A stretch of DNA of 64,000 nucleotides, from positions 1 through 64,000 of the forward strand of contig CAYZCL010000123.1 in the NCBI GenBank assembly GCA_964476595.1. Reading direction: 5' to 3'. The first letter of the stretch is position 1; each line of letters begins with the position of its first letter. Position numbers and translations under genes: made by a program. Below are positions 1 through 8,158 of this stretch, in pieces. This stretch comes from JALSRD01 sp964476595 (GTDB lineage Bacteria > Desulfobacterota > Desulfobacteria > Desulfobacterales > JALSRD01). The notes beneath the pieces were generated by a model that saw only the letters and a program-made list of their open reading frames with translations, did not search any database and was not told the DNA's origin.

Positions 1-172
1 AATTGCCGGTGTCGGTATATATATAAAATCATAATTCTGTGTGAGACTTGTGTGAGAAAAAGTTTCAAAATACTGCTAAATGATGGAAAATGAGCAAAAA
101 TGTAGAAAATTTTTATTTTATCATTTCAATAAGTTACAATAATTATTGAGGTTGTGAAGCTCAAGAGGTATT
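1..172. mobile_element. Distal end of an integrated element (inferred)
   Basis: This stretch is much richer in A and T than the rest of the window, holds no gene, and stops exactly where a tRNA-Arg 3' half begins. An element that integrates at the 3' end of a tRNA gene leaves an intact tRNA at one end and a copy of only the 3' half at the other. The right-hand flank here is ordinary chromosome, so the element would lie to the left, outside the window. No integrase gene is visible, so the element type is unknown. Confidence 0.55.
38..57. repeat. Two direct 9-mers, possible recombinase arm-type sites
   Basis: The 9-mer TGTGTGAGA occurs at 38-46 and again at 49-57, one helical turn (11 bases) apart. 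Paired short direct repeats about 100-150 bases inside the end of an integrated element resemble arm-type binding sites of tyrosine recombinases. The spacing and position fit; the function is inference. Confidence 0.35.
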
Positions 173-219
173 GACTTCTAATCCGTAGGCCGCAGGTTCG
201 AATCCTGCCGGGCGCGCCA
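173..219 (+). other. attachment site: duplicated 3' half of tRNA-Arg (TCT)
   Basis: The sequence runs from the anticodon loop (CTTCTAA, anticodon TCT) through an intact T arm (stem GCAGG/CCTGC, loop TTCGAAT) to the acceptor 3' strand and a CCA end at 217-219. The 5' half is missing: bases before 173 do not form an acceptor strand able to pair with CGGGCGC, and the anticodon stem is mismatched. An AGCTCA...GGTA string upstream weakly recalls a D arm but does not fold. This is best read as the att copy left by site-specific integration into a tRNA-Arg gene, not as a working tRNA. Confidence 0.75.
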
Positions 220-629
220 CCCCCTTTTTTCGAAAAGTCGACCACGGATTTTCCGCATCACGTTATCCCGCCGGATCTGCCCCCTCGGTATAGCGAATCC
301 CTCCCAGCATTGGGAAGCAGGTTACCTAAAAAGGGAAAAAAAATTCTCATCCGCATCGTTTATTTCGATCCGATCCAATTAGCAACCAATTGATTATACA
401 TTATATTTTTTTCAGATAGCAATGGGTACACTTTTTGCATTTGCTGATAAACCGAATGCGAAATTACATCATATTCTTCCTGAAGCGGAAATAGCGGTTC
501 TCAATGCTCTCCTACAGTGGTCATCGTCTCTTTCGCATTCGAAATCCAATCGAAAATGCAGTGTCTACCAACGGTGAAGCCGCGTACTATTGCGGCGTAA
601 ACAGACAACACTTTTACAGGGAGGCAACA
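220..629 (+). other. Spacer with sigma-54 promoter and structured leader
   Basis: No gene is supported here. The T run right after the tRNA fragment (224-230) could be the old tRNA terminator. A sigma-54 promoter lies at 424-439, predicting a start of transcription near 450 and a leader of about 180 bases before the ATG at 630. The leader can form at least one perfect short hairpin, GCCGC/GCGGC at 579-583 and 592-596, just upstream of the ribosome binding site. Open frames starting at 504 and 590 lack a ribosome binding site. Confidence 0.5.
424..439 (+). promoter_or_regulatory. sigma-54 (RpoN) -24/-12 promoter
   Basis: The 16 bases GGGTACACTTTTTGCA match the sigma-54 consensus TGGYACRNNNNTTGCW at 15 of 16 positions, including the invariant GG (425-426) and GC (437-438) at the required 12-base spacing. 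It precedes the PEP-CTERM gene. In exosortase systems the PrsK/PrsR two-component pair together with RpoN is known to drive PEP-CTERM genes, so this site makes biological sense. An activator site was not identified. Confidence 0.75.
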
Positions 630-1283
630 ATGAAGCGTTTTTCAAGATTGCTGTTTTTCTTGGCGGTAATTGCGATGATATGTGCCGGCACCGCGTTTGC
701 GGACGTGATCAACGGCAGCTTCGAAAGCGGCCTTTTCGGCTGGACCGTAACGGAAGACCGCCCGAACCTTTCCAACGAGGCGATATCCATTTTCAACCCG
801 TTGTTTGCAGTAGACGGCAGCTGGTTCCTTTCTTTGCAGGCGGCCAACAATCCGGAAGACCCGGCTCATGGCTACATTTCAGTCAGCCAGGACCTGAACC
901 TTCTTGCGGGCGATACCGTATCCGGGTACTCTGCGTTCAGGACCATCGATATCTATCCCGCCAACTACGACATGGGATGGGTCTCCATCGGCAATGAAAC
1001 GGTCTGGAGCCTCAACATAGAGGAAGTCTACGACCGATACGGCGGCATCGATGAGGGTGAGAGCCGGTCGGACTGGGAATTCTGGTCGTGGACCGCCCCG
1101 GCAGACGGCACCTATCGCCTCAGTCTCAACCAGCGCGGGGACGATCAGCAATTCAGTTGGTCGTACTATGACGATATTCGCGTTCACAGCGCTCCGATCC
1201 CTGAACCGGCAACGGCCTTGTTACTCGGACTGGGCTTGCTCGCAATCGGGGCCTGCAGAACCCGGCTGAGAACCGACCGTTGA
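630..1283 (+). CDS. PEP-CTERM sorting domain-containing exported protein
   Basis: The 217-residue product begins with a Sec signal peptide (about residues 1-22, basic MKR start, hydrophobic core, cut near AFA-DV). A carbohydrate-binding-like beta-sandwich domain with the NGSFESGLFGW type start follows, and the protein ends in a classical PEP-CTERM signal: P-E-P motif, one hydrophobic segment, then a basic tail RTRLRTDR. Such proteins are exported, processed by an exosortase and retained at the cell surface or in extracellular polysaccharide. The ATG at 630 was chosen because GGGAGG lies just upstream; a longer frame from 504 has no such site. A strong terminator follows at 1324. The exosortase gene is not in the window. 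Confidence 0.88.
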   Translation: MKRFSRLLFFLAVIAMICAGTAFADVINGSFESGLFGWTVTEDRPNLSNEAISIFNPLFAVDGSWFLSLQAANNPEDPAHGYISVSQDLNLLAGDTVSGYSAFRTIDIYPANYDMGWVSIGNETVWSLNIEEVYDRYGGIDEGESRSDWEFWSWTAPADGTYRLSLNQRGDDQQFSWSYYDDIRVHSAPIPEPATALLLGLGLLAIGACRTRLRTDR

Positions 1284-1323
1284 CGTTTGCCTGAAAATTC
1301 AGTATTGATCGTCGCAGCTATCC

Positions 1324-1374
1324 AATACAGCCAACCCGGCCATGCTCGGGGTTGGCTGTATTTTGGTTTTTTTT
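1324..1374 (+). terminator. Rho-independent terminator of the PEP-CTERM gene
   Basis: A perfect 14-bp stem (1324-1337 with 1349-1362) encloses an 11-base loop and is followed by a T-rich run ending in eight T residues at 1367-1374. It ends the PEP-CTERM transcript and shows that the next gene does not start at the ATG at 1342, which lies inside the loop. Confidence 0.92.
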
Positions 1375-1413
1375 GCGCTTTGGAACCAAAGAAAAATGAG
1401 GTATAAAGCGCAT

Positions 1414-2976
1414 ATGCCTGCCGAGATCAAAATGAGGTGTTCCTGCCTGCCCAGTCTGCCAAAACTGGGCTGGATCGCGCGCCTGGACCCGGTACGGGGA
1501 AAGCTGGAAGTGTATCACGGCACCTCGGTCGAATGTGGCGACCGCTGGGTGGTGGAGGGCGTTTGGGGAGAAGACTTTGCAGAGGGGGAATTTCACAAAA
1601 GTGAGAGCTTCTTCGGCAGCGGGATCCGCATTGAAGGGAACCAGGTTTATTTCGTTCCTTCCAGCACCACTATCGATCGCATTTTCTGGTGTCGCAGCGA
1701 CGGGGAGATCCTGGTCTCCAACAGCCTGATCCTCCTGCTGGCCGTCACCGGGGCCACACTTGACGAAGGCCACGATTATCATCGTGAAAGTCTCTCCATT
1801 CTCCGCGGATTGCAGGGGTATCGCCGGGAATTTTCCATTGTTCACCCGACCATTTCCGAGTTTTACCAGGTGTTCATGGAAAATATGGTGGTCTCCGCCC
1901 AAGGGGTGCAATACCAAAGTCGTTTCAGGCTTCACCGGATACGATCCTTTGACGAATACTACGGCCTGTTGACCGAAACCCTCCGGGGAATAAAACGCAA
2001 CTACGAGCATCCCGCCAGGAAAGCCCCGGTATCAACCTTTACAACCATGTCCTCCGGCTATGATTCGACAGCCGTGACCTGCCTGGCCAAAGACTTGGGC
2101 GTGAGAGACTGTTTCACCGCCAGGGAAGCCTATTCCATGATACCGAGATGGCTGCCCGGCGGCTACGCCGTCGATGACGGCACCCGGGCGGCCCGGCAGC
2201 TGGGCATGCGCATCCACTACCTGGAATCACCGCGGAAAATCCGCGCCATCGACGAACTGCACTTTTTGGCGACCCCTTATCCGAAAAATTCCGGGATAGT
2301 CCTGAACGAAGCCGTTTTCCAGTCCATGGCGACCCACATCGAGCGGTCGTGTGCGGCGGCAGCCGTTTTTTTGGGTCACCACGGGGACGGGGTCTGGAGT
2401 ATTGATATCGAAGGAGAGCTCCTTCGGCCGGATATCGTGAGGGAAATCAATTCGGGCCTCAACCTGGCGGAAATCCGACTGAAGGCCGGTTTTTTCAGTG
2501 TCGCCGTGCCGTTCCTGTTCGCCATCAACATCGCTGACATCGTCGAGGTCGGGGCTTCACCCGAGATGGCCCCCTGGCGCCTGAACAACGGCTATGACCG
2601 CCCCATTGCCCGACGGATCGCCGAAAGCGCCGGCGTTTCACGGGACGCCTTCGGACAGTGGAAGAAATCCGTGTGCAACTACTACCGCTACCCCAACAAC
2701 CCAACACTGCGAAGCGCCTTTTTCAAATACCTCCAAGAGCGGTACGGTGTCGGCCCTGAAAAGGCCTACTTATCTCATGCCGCCAACCAGGCCGCGCTTT
2801 TCGCCCAAAAAGCCCTGTCCCATCTCGGGATATGCCCTGGGGAATATAACCGACTGTTTTTCATGAAAGACCTGGACCTACCCTTTCTCATGTGGATCTG
2901 GTCCGCAGGCATTCTGAGCCGACATCTCGCCGGACAAATCGCTGACTACTTTCCACAGGCGCGTTTTTCCCGTTAA
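1414..2976 (+). CDS. PP-loop (asparagine synthase-like) ATP-dependent ligase
   Basis: The 520-residue protein carries a PP-loop ATP-pyrophosphatase motif, SSGYDST, at about residues 210-216, the signature with which asparagine synthase-type enzymes adenylate a carboxylate before amidation or cyclisation. The N-terminal 190 residues are not a recognisable class II glutaminase: there is no N-terminal nucleophilic cysteine, although a degenerate Ntn-like fold, as in beta-lactam synthetase-type relatives, is possible. ATG 1414 was chosen because a GAGG sits about 12 bases upstream (1396 is an alternative); the earliest in-frame ATG is inside the preceding terminator. The substrate is unknown. The neighbouring PEP-CTERM gene suggests, but does not prove, a role in a surface or exopolysaccharide pathway. 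Confidence 0.7.
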   Translation: MPAEIKMRCSCLPSLPKLGWIARLDPVRGKLEVYHGTSVECGDRWVVEGVWGEDFAEGEFHKSESFFGSGIRIEGNQVYFVPSSTTIDRIFWCRSDGEILVSNSLILLLAVTGATLDEGHDYHRESLSILRGLQGYRREFSIVHPTISEFYQVFMENMVVSAQGVQYQSRFRLHRIRSFDEYYGLLTETLRGIKRNYEHPARKAPVSTFTTMSSGYDSTAVTCLAKDLGVRDCFTAREAYSMIPRWLPGGYAVDDGTRAARQLGMRIHYLESPRKIRAIDELHFLATPYPKNSGIVLNEAVFQSMATHIERSCAAAAVFLGHHGDGVWSIDIEGELLRPDIVREINSGLNLAEIRLKAGFFSVAVPFLFAINIADIVEVGASPEMAPWRLNNGYDRPIARRIAESAGVSRDAFGQWKKSVCNYYRYPNNPTLRSAFFKYLQERYGVGPEKAYLSHAANQAALFAQKALSHLGICPGEYNRLFFMKDLDLPFLMWIWSAGILSRHLAGQIADYFPQARFSR

Positions 2977-3285
2977 AATTCGACGGGTTTCTGCTTTGAA
3001 CGATTTGCGCGATTGCCGCCGGCGCAACTTCCTATCTCTTTGATCAACGGGTCCCTTTTGACTTTTGAAACGCTCCGATGAGGGGAGTGGCTCATTTGTA
3101 AGGCACCAATGCACCCCGGCGTCGGGGAAAAACGCCGATTGACCAATAGGTACTGCTGATCTATGTTATGCATTACCTTTCAGTTCCGGGCGATGCCGGC
3201 ATTCCAAACCGCCCAAAACGAGCGGCATCCACCTGCGGGCGCAACCGCCGCCTGTTGACCGCCCTGCCGCCCGACCGGCCGACAA
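2977..3285. other. Spacer, nothing supported
   Basis: The 309 bases between the PP-loop gene and the RND gene hold only short antisense frames with no ribosome binding site or recognisable product. No convincing terminator or promoter hexamers were found. Confidence 0.5.
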
Positions 3286-5655
3286 ATGAGCTTTAAAGCA
3301 ATCACATACCGCTATTCAGAGTGGGTCGTGCGGCGTCGCGTAGCCATCGTGGTGCTCACCCTGCTGGCCGTGGCGGGCTTCGCCGCCGGCGGGCGCAACC
3401 TCAGCTTCGTAAACGACTCTCGCATCTTTTTCAGCAAGGAAAACCCGCAGTTGAAAGCCCTGGACGCCCTGGAGAACACCTACAGCAAGGAGGACAACGT
3501 CTTCTTCGCGCTGGCCCCCGGGAGCGGCGACGTCTTCACCCCCGAGGTGCTGGCGGCCGTGGCCGAGCTGACCGAGGCCTGCTGGCAGATGCCCCACTCC
3601 AGCCGGGTGGACTCGCTGACCAATTTCCAGCATACCCGTGCCGAGGGCGACGACCTGATCGTGGAGGATCTGGTGGGGGACCCGGCCAGGCTGTCACCCG
3701 AAGACCTGCGGCGCATCCGGCGCATCGCGGTATCGGAACCCATGCTGGTGGACCGCCTGATTTCCCCGGACGGGCGCGTGACGGGCGTCAACGTGGATAT
3801 CGTGAAATCCGGCAAGGGCAACGAAATCCCCGAGATCATGGATTTTACCCGCAAGCTGGCCGACGATTTCCGCCGCAGGCACCCGGACATCGCCGTTTAC
3901 ATCACCGGCGGCGTGCCCTTCGACGACGCTTTCGCCGAGGCGGCCGTCAAGGACCTGCAGACCCTGGTGCCGATCATGTTCGCGGTACTGCTGGTCATCA
4001 TGGTACTGGCGCTCAAGTCGATCTACGGCACCCTGGCCACCTTCCTGGTGATCGCCTTTTCCATGGTCACGGGCATCGGCGCGGCCGGCTGGCTGGGCCT
4101 GTCCATGAACCCGGTCTCGGCCAACGCGCCCACCATCATCCTTACCCTGGCGGTGGCCGACTCCATCCACCTGCTGACCACCATGTTCCACCTGATGCGC
4201 GAGGGGCGCCCGCGCCACGACGCGGTGGTGGAGTCGCTGCGCATCAACATGCAGCCGGTTTTCCTCACCAGCCTGACCACGGCCGTGGGTTTCCTGACCA
4301 TGAACTTCTCCGACGCCCCGCCCTTCCGGGACCTGGGAAACATCGTGGCCATCGGCGTGACCGCCGCCTGGGCCTACTCGGTGCTCTTTCTGCCGGCCTT
4401 TATGGCGATGCTGCCGGTGCGGGTACGGAACACCGCCGAGGGAGCCGCGTGCCGCCACTGCGACCGCCTGGCCAACTTCGTCATCTGCCGGCGCAGGGGC
4501 CTGTTCCGGGGCATGCTGGCGGCCGGCATCCTGATGTCGCTGGGGACGCTGCGCATCCAGCTCAACGACAATTTCATCGAATACTTCGACCACCGCTACG
4601 AGATCCGCCGCGACACCGATTTCATCCAGAAAAACCTCACCGGGCTGGACATCATCGAATACTCGCTGGACTCCGGCGAGAGCGGAGGCATCAACGAACC
4701 CAGGTTCCTGGACACCGTGGACGCCTTCGCCCGCTGGTACCGCCGACAGCCCCACGTGGTCCACGTCAGCACCATGACCGACGTCTTCAAACGCCTGAAC
4801 AAGAGCATGCACGGCGACGACCCGGCCTTTTACCGCATCCCGGAAAAGCGCGATCTGGCTGCCCAGTACCTGCTGCTCTACGAGATGTCGCTGCCTTTCG
4901 GACTGGATCTCAACAACCAGATCAACGTCAAGAAGTCCTCCCTGCGCTTCACGGTCTACCTGGTGGACGTCACCGCGCGGGACCTGCGCGAGATCGACGC
5001 CCGGGCGCGCGCCTGGCTCAAGGCCAACGCCCCGCCGCAGATGTACACTTACGGCACGGGGCTCTCCATCATGTTCGCACACATCTCCCAGCGCAACATC
5101 CACAGCATGCTGGGGGCTTCCTTCGGCGCGCTGGTGGTCATTTCGGCCATCCTGATCATCGCCCTGAAGAGCTTCCGGCTGGGCATCATCAGCCTGATTC
5201 CCAACCTGGCGCCGGCGGCCATGGCCTTCGGCCTGTGGGGCTTCACCGTGCGGCAGGTGGGGCTGGCCATCTCGGTCATGGCGGCCCTGACGCTGGGCAT
5301 CGTGGTCGACGACACCGTGCACTTCATGAGCAAGTACCTGCTGGCGCGGCGCGAACACGGCATGGCGCCGCCCGACGCCGTGCGCTACGCCTTCCACACC
5401 GTGGGCGCGGCGATTGCCATCAGCACCGCCACCCTGGTGGCCGGGTTCCTGGTACTGGCCTTCTCGGGGTTCAAGACCAACGCCAACATGGGCCTCATGA
5501 CCGCCATCACCATCGTGCTGGCCCTGGTGCTGGACTTTTTCTTTTTACCCGTGCTTCTGATGAAAGCGGAGAAAAAAAGCGATGAAATCACCGAAGATCA
5601 GACGGCTGCTGCTTGTCTGGCTGTGTCTGCTGACGGCGGGCGCAACGACCGCTGA
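3286..5655 (+). CDS. RND superfamily (MMPL/SSD-type) exporter
   Basis: This 789-residue inner-membrane protein has the two-fold RND layout: a first membrane helix at about residues 18-36, a periplasmic domain, a cluster of helices at about 225-400, a second single helix near 405-420, a second periplasmic domain, and a final helix cluster at about 610-775. Each cluster has the RND intramembrane acidic signature (ADSIH in the first, DDTVHF in the second). At about 790 residues it belongs with MMPL/hydrophobe exporters rather than 1,000-residue AcrB pumps. It overlaps the LolA-like gene downstream by 74 bases, and the barrel gene follows. Together they suggest export of a lipid or other hydrophobic molecule across the envelope. 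The substrate cannot be told from sequence. No clear ribosome binding site precedes the ATG. Confidence 0.85.
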   Translation: MSFKAITYRYSEWVVRRRVAIVVLTLLAVAGFAAGGRNLSFVNDSRIFFSKENPQLKALDALENTYSKEDNVFFALAPGSGDVFTPEVLAAVAELTEACWQMPHSSRVDSLTNFQHTRAEGDDLIVEDLVGDPARLSPEDLRRIRRIAVSEPMLVDRLISPDGRVTGVNVDIVKSGKGNEIPEIMDFTRKLADDFRRRHPDIAVYITGGVPFDDAFAEAAVKDLQTLVPIMFAVLLVIMVLALKSIYGTLATFLVIAFSMVTGIGAAGWLGLSMNPVSANAPTIILTLAVADSIHLLTTMFHLMREGRPRHDAVVESLRINMQPVFLTSLTTAVGFLTMNFSDAPPFRDLGNIVAIGVTAAWAYSVLFLPAFMAMLPVRVRNTAEGAACRHCDRLANFVICRRRGLFRGMLAAGILMSLGTLRIQLNDNFIEYFDHRYEIRRDTDFIQKNLTGLDIIEYSLDSGESGGINEPRFLDTVDAFARWYRRQPHVVHVSTMTDVFKRLNKSMHGDDPAFYRIPEKRDLAAQYLLLYEMSLPFGLDLNNQINVKKSSLRFTVYLVDVTARDLREIDARARAWLKANAPPQMYTYGTGLSIMFAHISQRNIHSMLGASFGALVVISAILIIALKSFRLGIISLIPNLAPAAMAFGLWGFTVRQVGLAISVMAALTLGIVVDDTVHFMSKYLLARREHGMAPPDAVRYAFHTVGAAIAISTATLVAGFLVLAFSGFKTNANMGLMTAITIVLALVLDFFFLPVLLMKAEKKSDEITEDQTAAACLAVSADGGRNDR

Positions 5656-6385
5656 CGCCCAGAGCCCCGAGGAAAAGGGGCTGGCCATCGCCCGCGAGGC
5701 CGACCGCCGCGACGAGGGATTCAAGGACTTCACGGCCGACATGCGCATGATCCTCAAGAACCGCCACGGCCAGCAGAGCGTGCGCAGCCTGCGCATCCGC
5801 ACCCTGGAAGTCCCCGGCGACGGCGACAAGAGCCTGACCATCTTCGACAACCCGCGCGACGTCAAAGGCACCGCCTTTTTGAGCTACACCCACAAGGTCG
5901 GCGACGACGACCAGTGGCTCTACCTGCCGGCCTTAAAGCGCGTCAAGCGCATCAGCTCGCGCAACAAGTCGGGCTCCTTCGTGGGCAGCGAGTTCTCCTA
6001 CGAGGACATCGCCAGCCAGGAAGTGGAGAAATACACCTACAAGTACCTGCGCGACGAGAAACGCGACGGCCGCGACTGCTTCGTCATCGAGCGCTACCCC
6101 GTGGACAGGAAGAACTCCGGCTACACGCGCCAGGTGATCTGGCTGGACAAGGAGGCCTACCGGGTCTGGAAGATCGACTACTACGACCGCAAGAACACGC
6201 TGCTCAAGACGCTCACGGCCTCGGACTACCGCCAGTATAAAAACAAGTTCTGGCGGGCCCACAAGATGGAGATGATCAACCACCAGAACGGCAAGAGCAC
6301 CATCCTGGAATGGACCAATTTCCACTTCGGCACGGGCCTGACCTCCAAAGACTTCAGCAAGAACAGCCTCAAGCGCGCCCGGTGA
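5582..6385 (+). CDS. LolA-like outer-membrane lipoprotein-sorting family protein
   Basis: The 267-residue product has a Sec signal peptide (about 1-27, ending TTADAQ) and then the half-barrel sequence pattern of the LolA-like family typed as outer membrane lipoprotein-sorting protein (DUF/PF17131 type): a stretch around DQWLYLPALKRVKRISSRNK, then GSEFSYEDI. Members are periplasmic and bind acyl chains. Its start lies inside the end of the RND gene, with GGAG just upstream, so the two are probably translationally coupled. With an RND exporter before it and an outer-membrane barrel after it, the likely role is a periplasmic carrier for a lipid-like substrate. True LolA activity on lipoproteins is unlikely, because this family normally accompanies RND pumps. 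Confidence 0.82.
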   Translation: MKSPKIRRLLLVWLCLLTAGATTADAQSPEEKGLAIAREADRRDEGFKDFTADMRMILKNRHGQQSVRSLRIRTLEVPGDGDKSLTIFDNPRDVKGTAFLSYTHKVGDDDQWLYLPALKRVKRISSRNKSGSFVGSEFSYEDIASQEVEKYTYKYLRDEKRDGRDCFVIERYPVDRKNSGYTRQVIWLDKEAYRVWKIDYYDRKNTLLKTLTASDYRQYKNKFWRAHKMEMINHQNGKSTILEWTNFHFGTGLTSKDFSKNSLKRAR

Positions 6386-7584
6386 TGCGCCGCCTCCCGG
6401 CCGCATTTTTCTGGCTGCTGGCGTCGTGGCTGTGCTGGGGGGCCCACGGGGCCTATGGCCACGAACTCACCGGCTACCTCGAGACCGAGGGAAGGCTGTT
6501 TCCGGAGAGTCCGCTTTTCGAGCAGCAGCGCTTCAACGACGTCTCGCTGGCCGCCGCGCCCGAATACTACCACGCGTTCGAGAACGGCTCCAGTGTGACC
6601 GCCGTGCTCTTCGGCCGCCTGGACAGCGCCGACCGGCACCGCACCCACGCCGACATCCGTGAACTCAAGTTCCTCTACCTGGCCGATGACTGGGAACTCA
6701 CCGTGGGCGTCGACCGCGTCTTCTGGGGGGTCACTGAGTTTTACCACCTGGCGGACATCATCAACCAGACCGACCTGGTGGAAGAAATCAGCGGTGATGA
6801 GAAGCTGGGCCAGCCCATGGCGCACCTGTCGGTGCCGATGGACTGGGGCGTGGTGGATCTTTTCGTGATGCCCTGGTTCCGGGAGATCACCTTCCCGGGG
6901 CCCCACGGCCGGCTGCGTTTCGGGATTCCCATCAACACCGACGACCCCATCTACGAGAGTCCCGCCGAACAGAGCCACGTGGACGTGGCCGTCCGGTACA
7001 GCCACACCATCGGCGACGTGGACTTCGGCATCTACCAGTTCTACGGCACGGCCCGCCAGCCCACCATGGTGCCGGCCCTGACGTCGCTGGGGGAACTGGA
7101 GCTGCGCCCCTTCTACCAGATCGTCAGCCAGACGGGCCTGGACGCCCAGCTGGTGCTGGGCCAGTGGCTCCTGAAGCTGGAGTCCATCTACCGTGTGGGC
7201 CAGGGCGACCCCTACTATTCGGGCACGGGCGGCTTCGAGTACACCCTGGTGGCCGTGGTCGACACGTCCATGGATCTGGGCATCCTGATGGAGTATGCCT
7301 ACGACCAGCGCGGCAACCGGGCCTTCACCTACTACCAGGACGACATCGTGTTCGGCCTGCGCCTGGCGGTCAACGACGCTGCCGGGTCCGAACTGCTGCT
7401 GGGCGCCGGGTACGATTTCGAAAACCGGACCAAGCTCGTCAGCCTGGAGGCCAGCCGTCGCCTGAGCGACCACTTCAAACTGTCCGTCAAGTCCGCTTTC
7501 TTCCTCGACGTAGGACCGAACGACATTCTCTACGACCTGCGCCGCGACTCTTTCATACGGCTGCTGCTGCGCTACTATTTTTAG
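6385..7584 (+). CDS. Predicted outer-membrane beta-barrel protein
   Basis: The 399-residue product has a signal peptide (about 1-25, ending in AYGHE) and alternating hydrophobic/polar beta strands throughout. It ends in the aromatic C-terminal signature RYYF expected of an outer-membrane barrel recognised by BAM. The ATG at 6385 overlaps the upstream stop codon (TGATG), indicating translational coupling. No named family was recognised with confidence; position and features suggest the outer-membrane partner of the RND/LolA-like pair. It differs from the DUF1302 proteins found in some comparable clusters as far as can be judged by eye. Confidence 0.75.
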   Translation: MRRLPAAFFWLLASWLCWGAHGAYGHELTGYLETEGRLFPESPLFEQQRFNDVSLAAAPEYYHAFENGSSVTAVLFGRLDSADRHRTHADIRELKFLYLADDWELTVGVDRVFWGVTEFYHLADIINQTDLVEEISGDEKLGQPMAHLSVPMDWGVVDLFVMPWFREITFPGPHGRLRFGIPINTDDPIYESPAEQSHVDVAVRYSHTIGDVDFGIYQFYGTARQPTMVPALTSLGELELRPFYQIVSQTGLDAQLVLGQWLLKLESIYRVGQGDPYYSGTGGFEYTLVAVVDTSMDLGILMEYAYDQRGNRAFTYYQDDIVFGLRLAVNDAAGSELLLGAGYDFENRTKLVSLEASRRLSDHFKLSVKSAFFLDVGPNDILYDLRRDSFIRLLLRYYF

Positions 7585-7688
7585 ACAGGCGCCCGGTGTC
7601 CGCCGCCGGCGATGCCCGGGCGGGCGTATCCCGCCGGCAAATCCGCCTTGCAATTCGATGCGTGCGTTCCTATTATGTAATCATCACG

Positions 7689-8078
7689 ATGAAACCGGCG
7701 GCAAAAACATACCGCAGGCCCCGGAACAGGAGCGGGCCCGCAAGGCTCTGGTTTTCCTTCCTGTATTCCCTGAGCGGCCTGCGCTTCGCACTGGCGGAGA
7801 CCGCCTTTCAGCTGGAGCTGGCCGGCTACGGGGTGCTGCTGGTGGTCCTGTATTTTCTGCCGGTCTCGCTGGTTTTCAAGTGCGTGCTGCTGTTTGCCAA
7901 CACCCTGGTGCTGATCATCGAACTGGCCAACACCGGGCTGGAAACCATCGTGGACATGATTTCCCCGCAATACGACCTCAACGCCAAGAAGGTGAAGGAC
8001 ATCGGCAGCGCGGCCGTGTTCGTCAGCCTGATGCTGGCGCTGGCGCTCTGGGGCAGCGCGGTGGCACCCCTTTTCTGA
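7689..8078 (+). CDS. dgkA: Diacylglycerol kinase, DgkA family
   Basis: The 129-residue protein has three predicted membrane helices (about 45-62, 64-88 and 106-125) and the prokaryotic DAG kinase signature ELANTGLE at 78-85 (catalytic/metal-binding Glu78, Asn81 and Glu85), followed by KVKDIGSAAV. It phosphorylates diacylglycerol, or undecaprenol in some relatives, at the inner membrane for lipid recycling. The ATG at 7689 gives a family-typical length. The upstream ribosome binding site is weak. It lies 80 bases before the Memo-AMMECR1 gene and could be co-transcribed with it. Confidence 0.9.
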   Translation: MKPAAKTYRRPRNRSGPARLWFSFLYSLSGLRFALAETAFQLELAGYGVLLVVLYFLPVSLVFKCVLLFANTLVLIIELANTGLETIVDMISPQYDLNAKKVKDIGSAAVFVSLMLALALWGSAVAPLF

Positions 8079-8158
8079 GGCGGCCGGCGCTTGCCGCAAA
8101 CCGCCGGCGCGGCCGCGATGCGAATGCGGGGCAACACGGGTCGAACCCGGTACAACCC

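Noticed and set aside
140..219. A complete tRNA-Arg gene at the left edge
   Set aside because: The 5' acceptor strand is absent and the anticodon stem is mismatched; only the 3' half is intact.
504..629. Upstream start of the PEP-CTERM gene at 504
   Set aside because: The extra 42 residues have no signal character and no ribosome binding site, and they would place a second signal peptide in mid-protein. The ATG at 630 with GGGAGG is better.
1342..1413. Start of the PP-loop gene at 1342
   Set aside because: The ATG lies in the loop of a perfect terminator hairpin. The frame is open only by chance there.
3694..5397. Long antisense open frame (567 codons) across the RND gene
   Set aside because: It is low-complexity, rich in His, Gln, Gly and Val, as expected for the shadow of a GC-rich gene. 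It has no family pattern, and the sense strand has a clear transporter with overlapping downstream genes.
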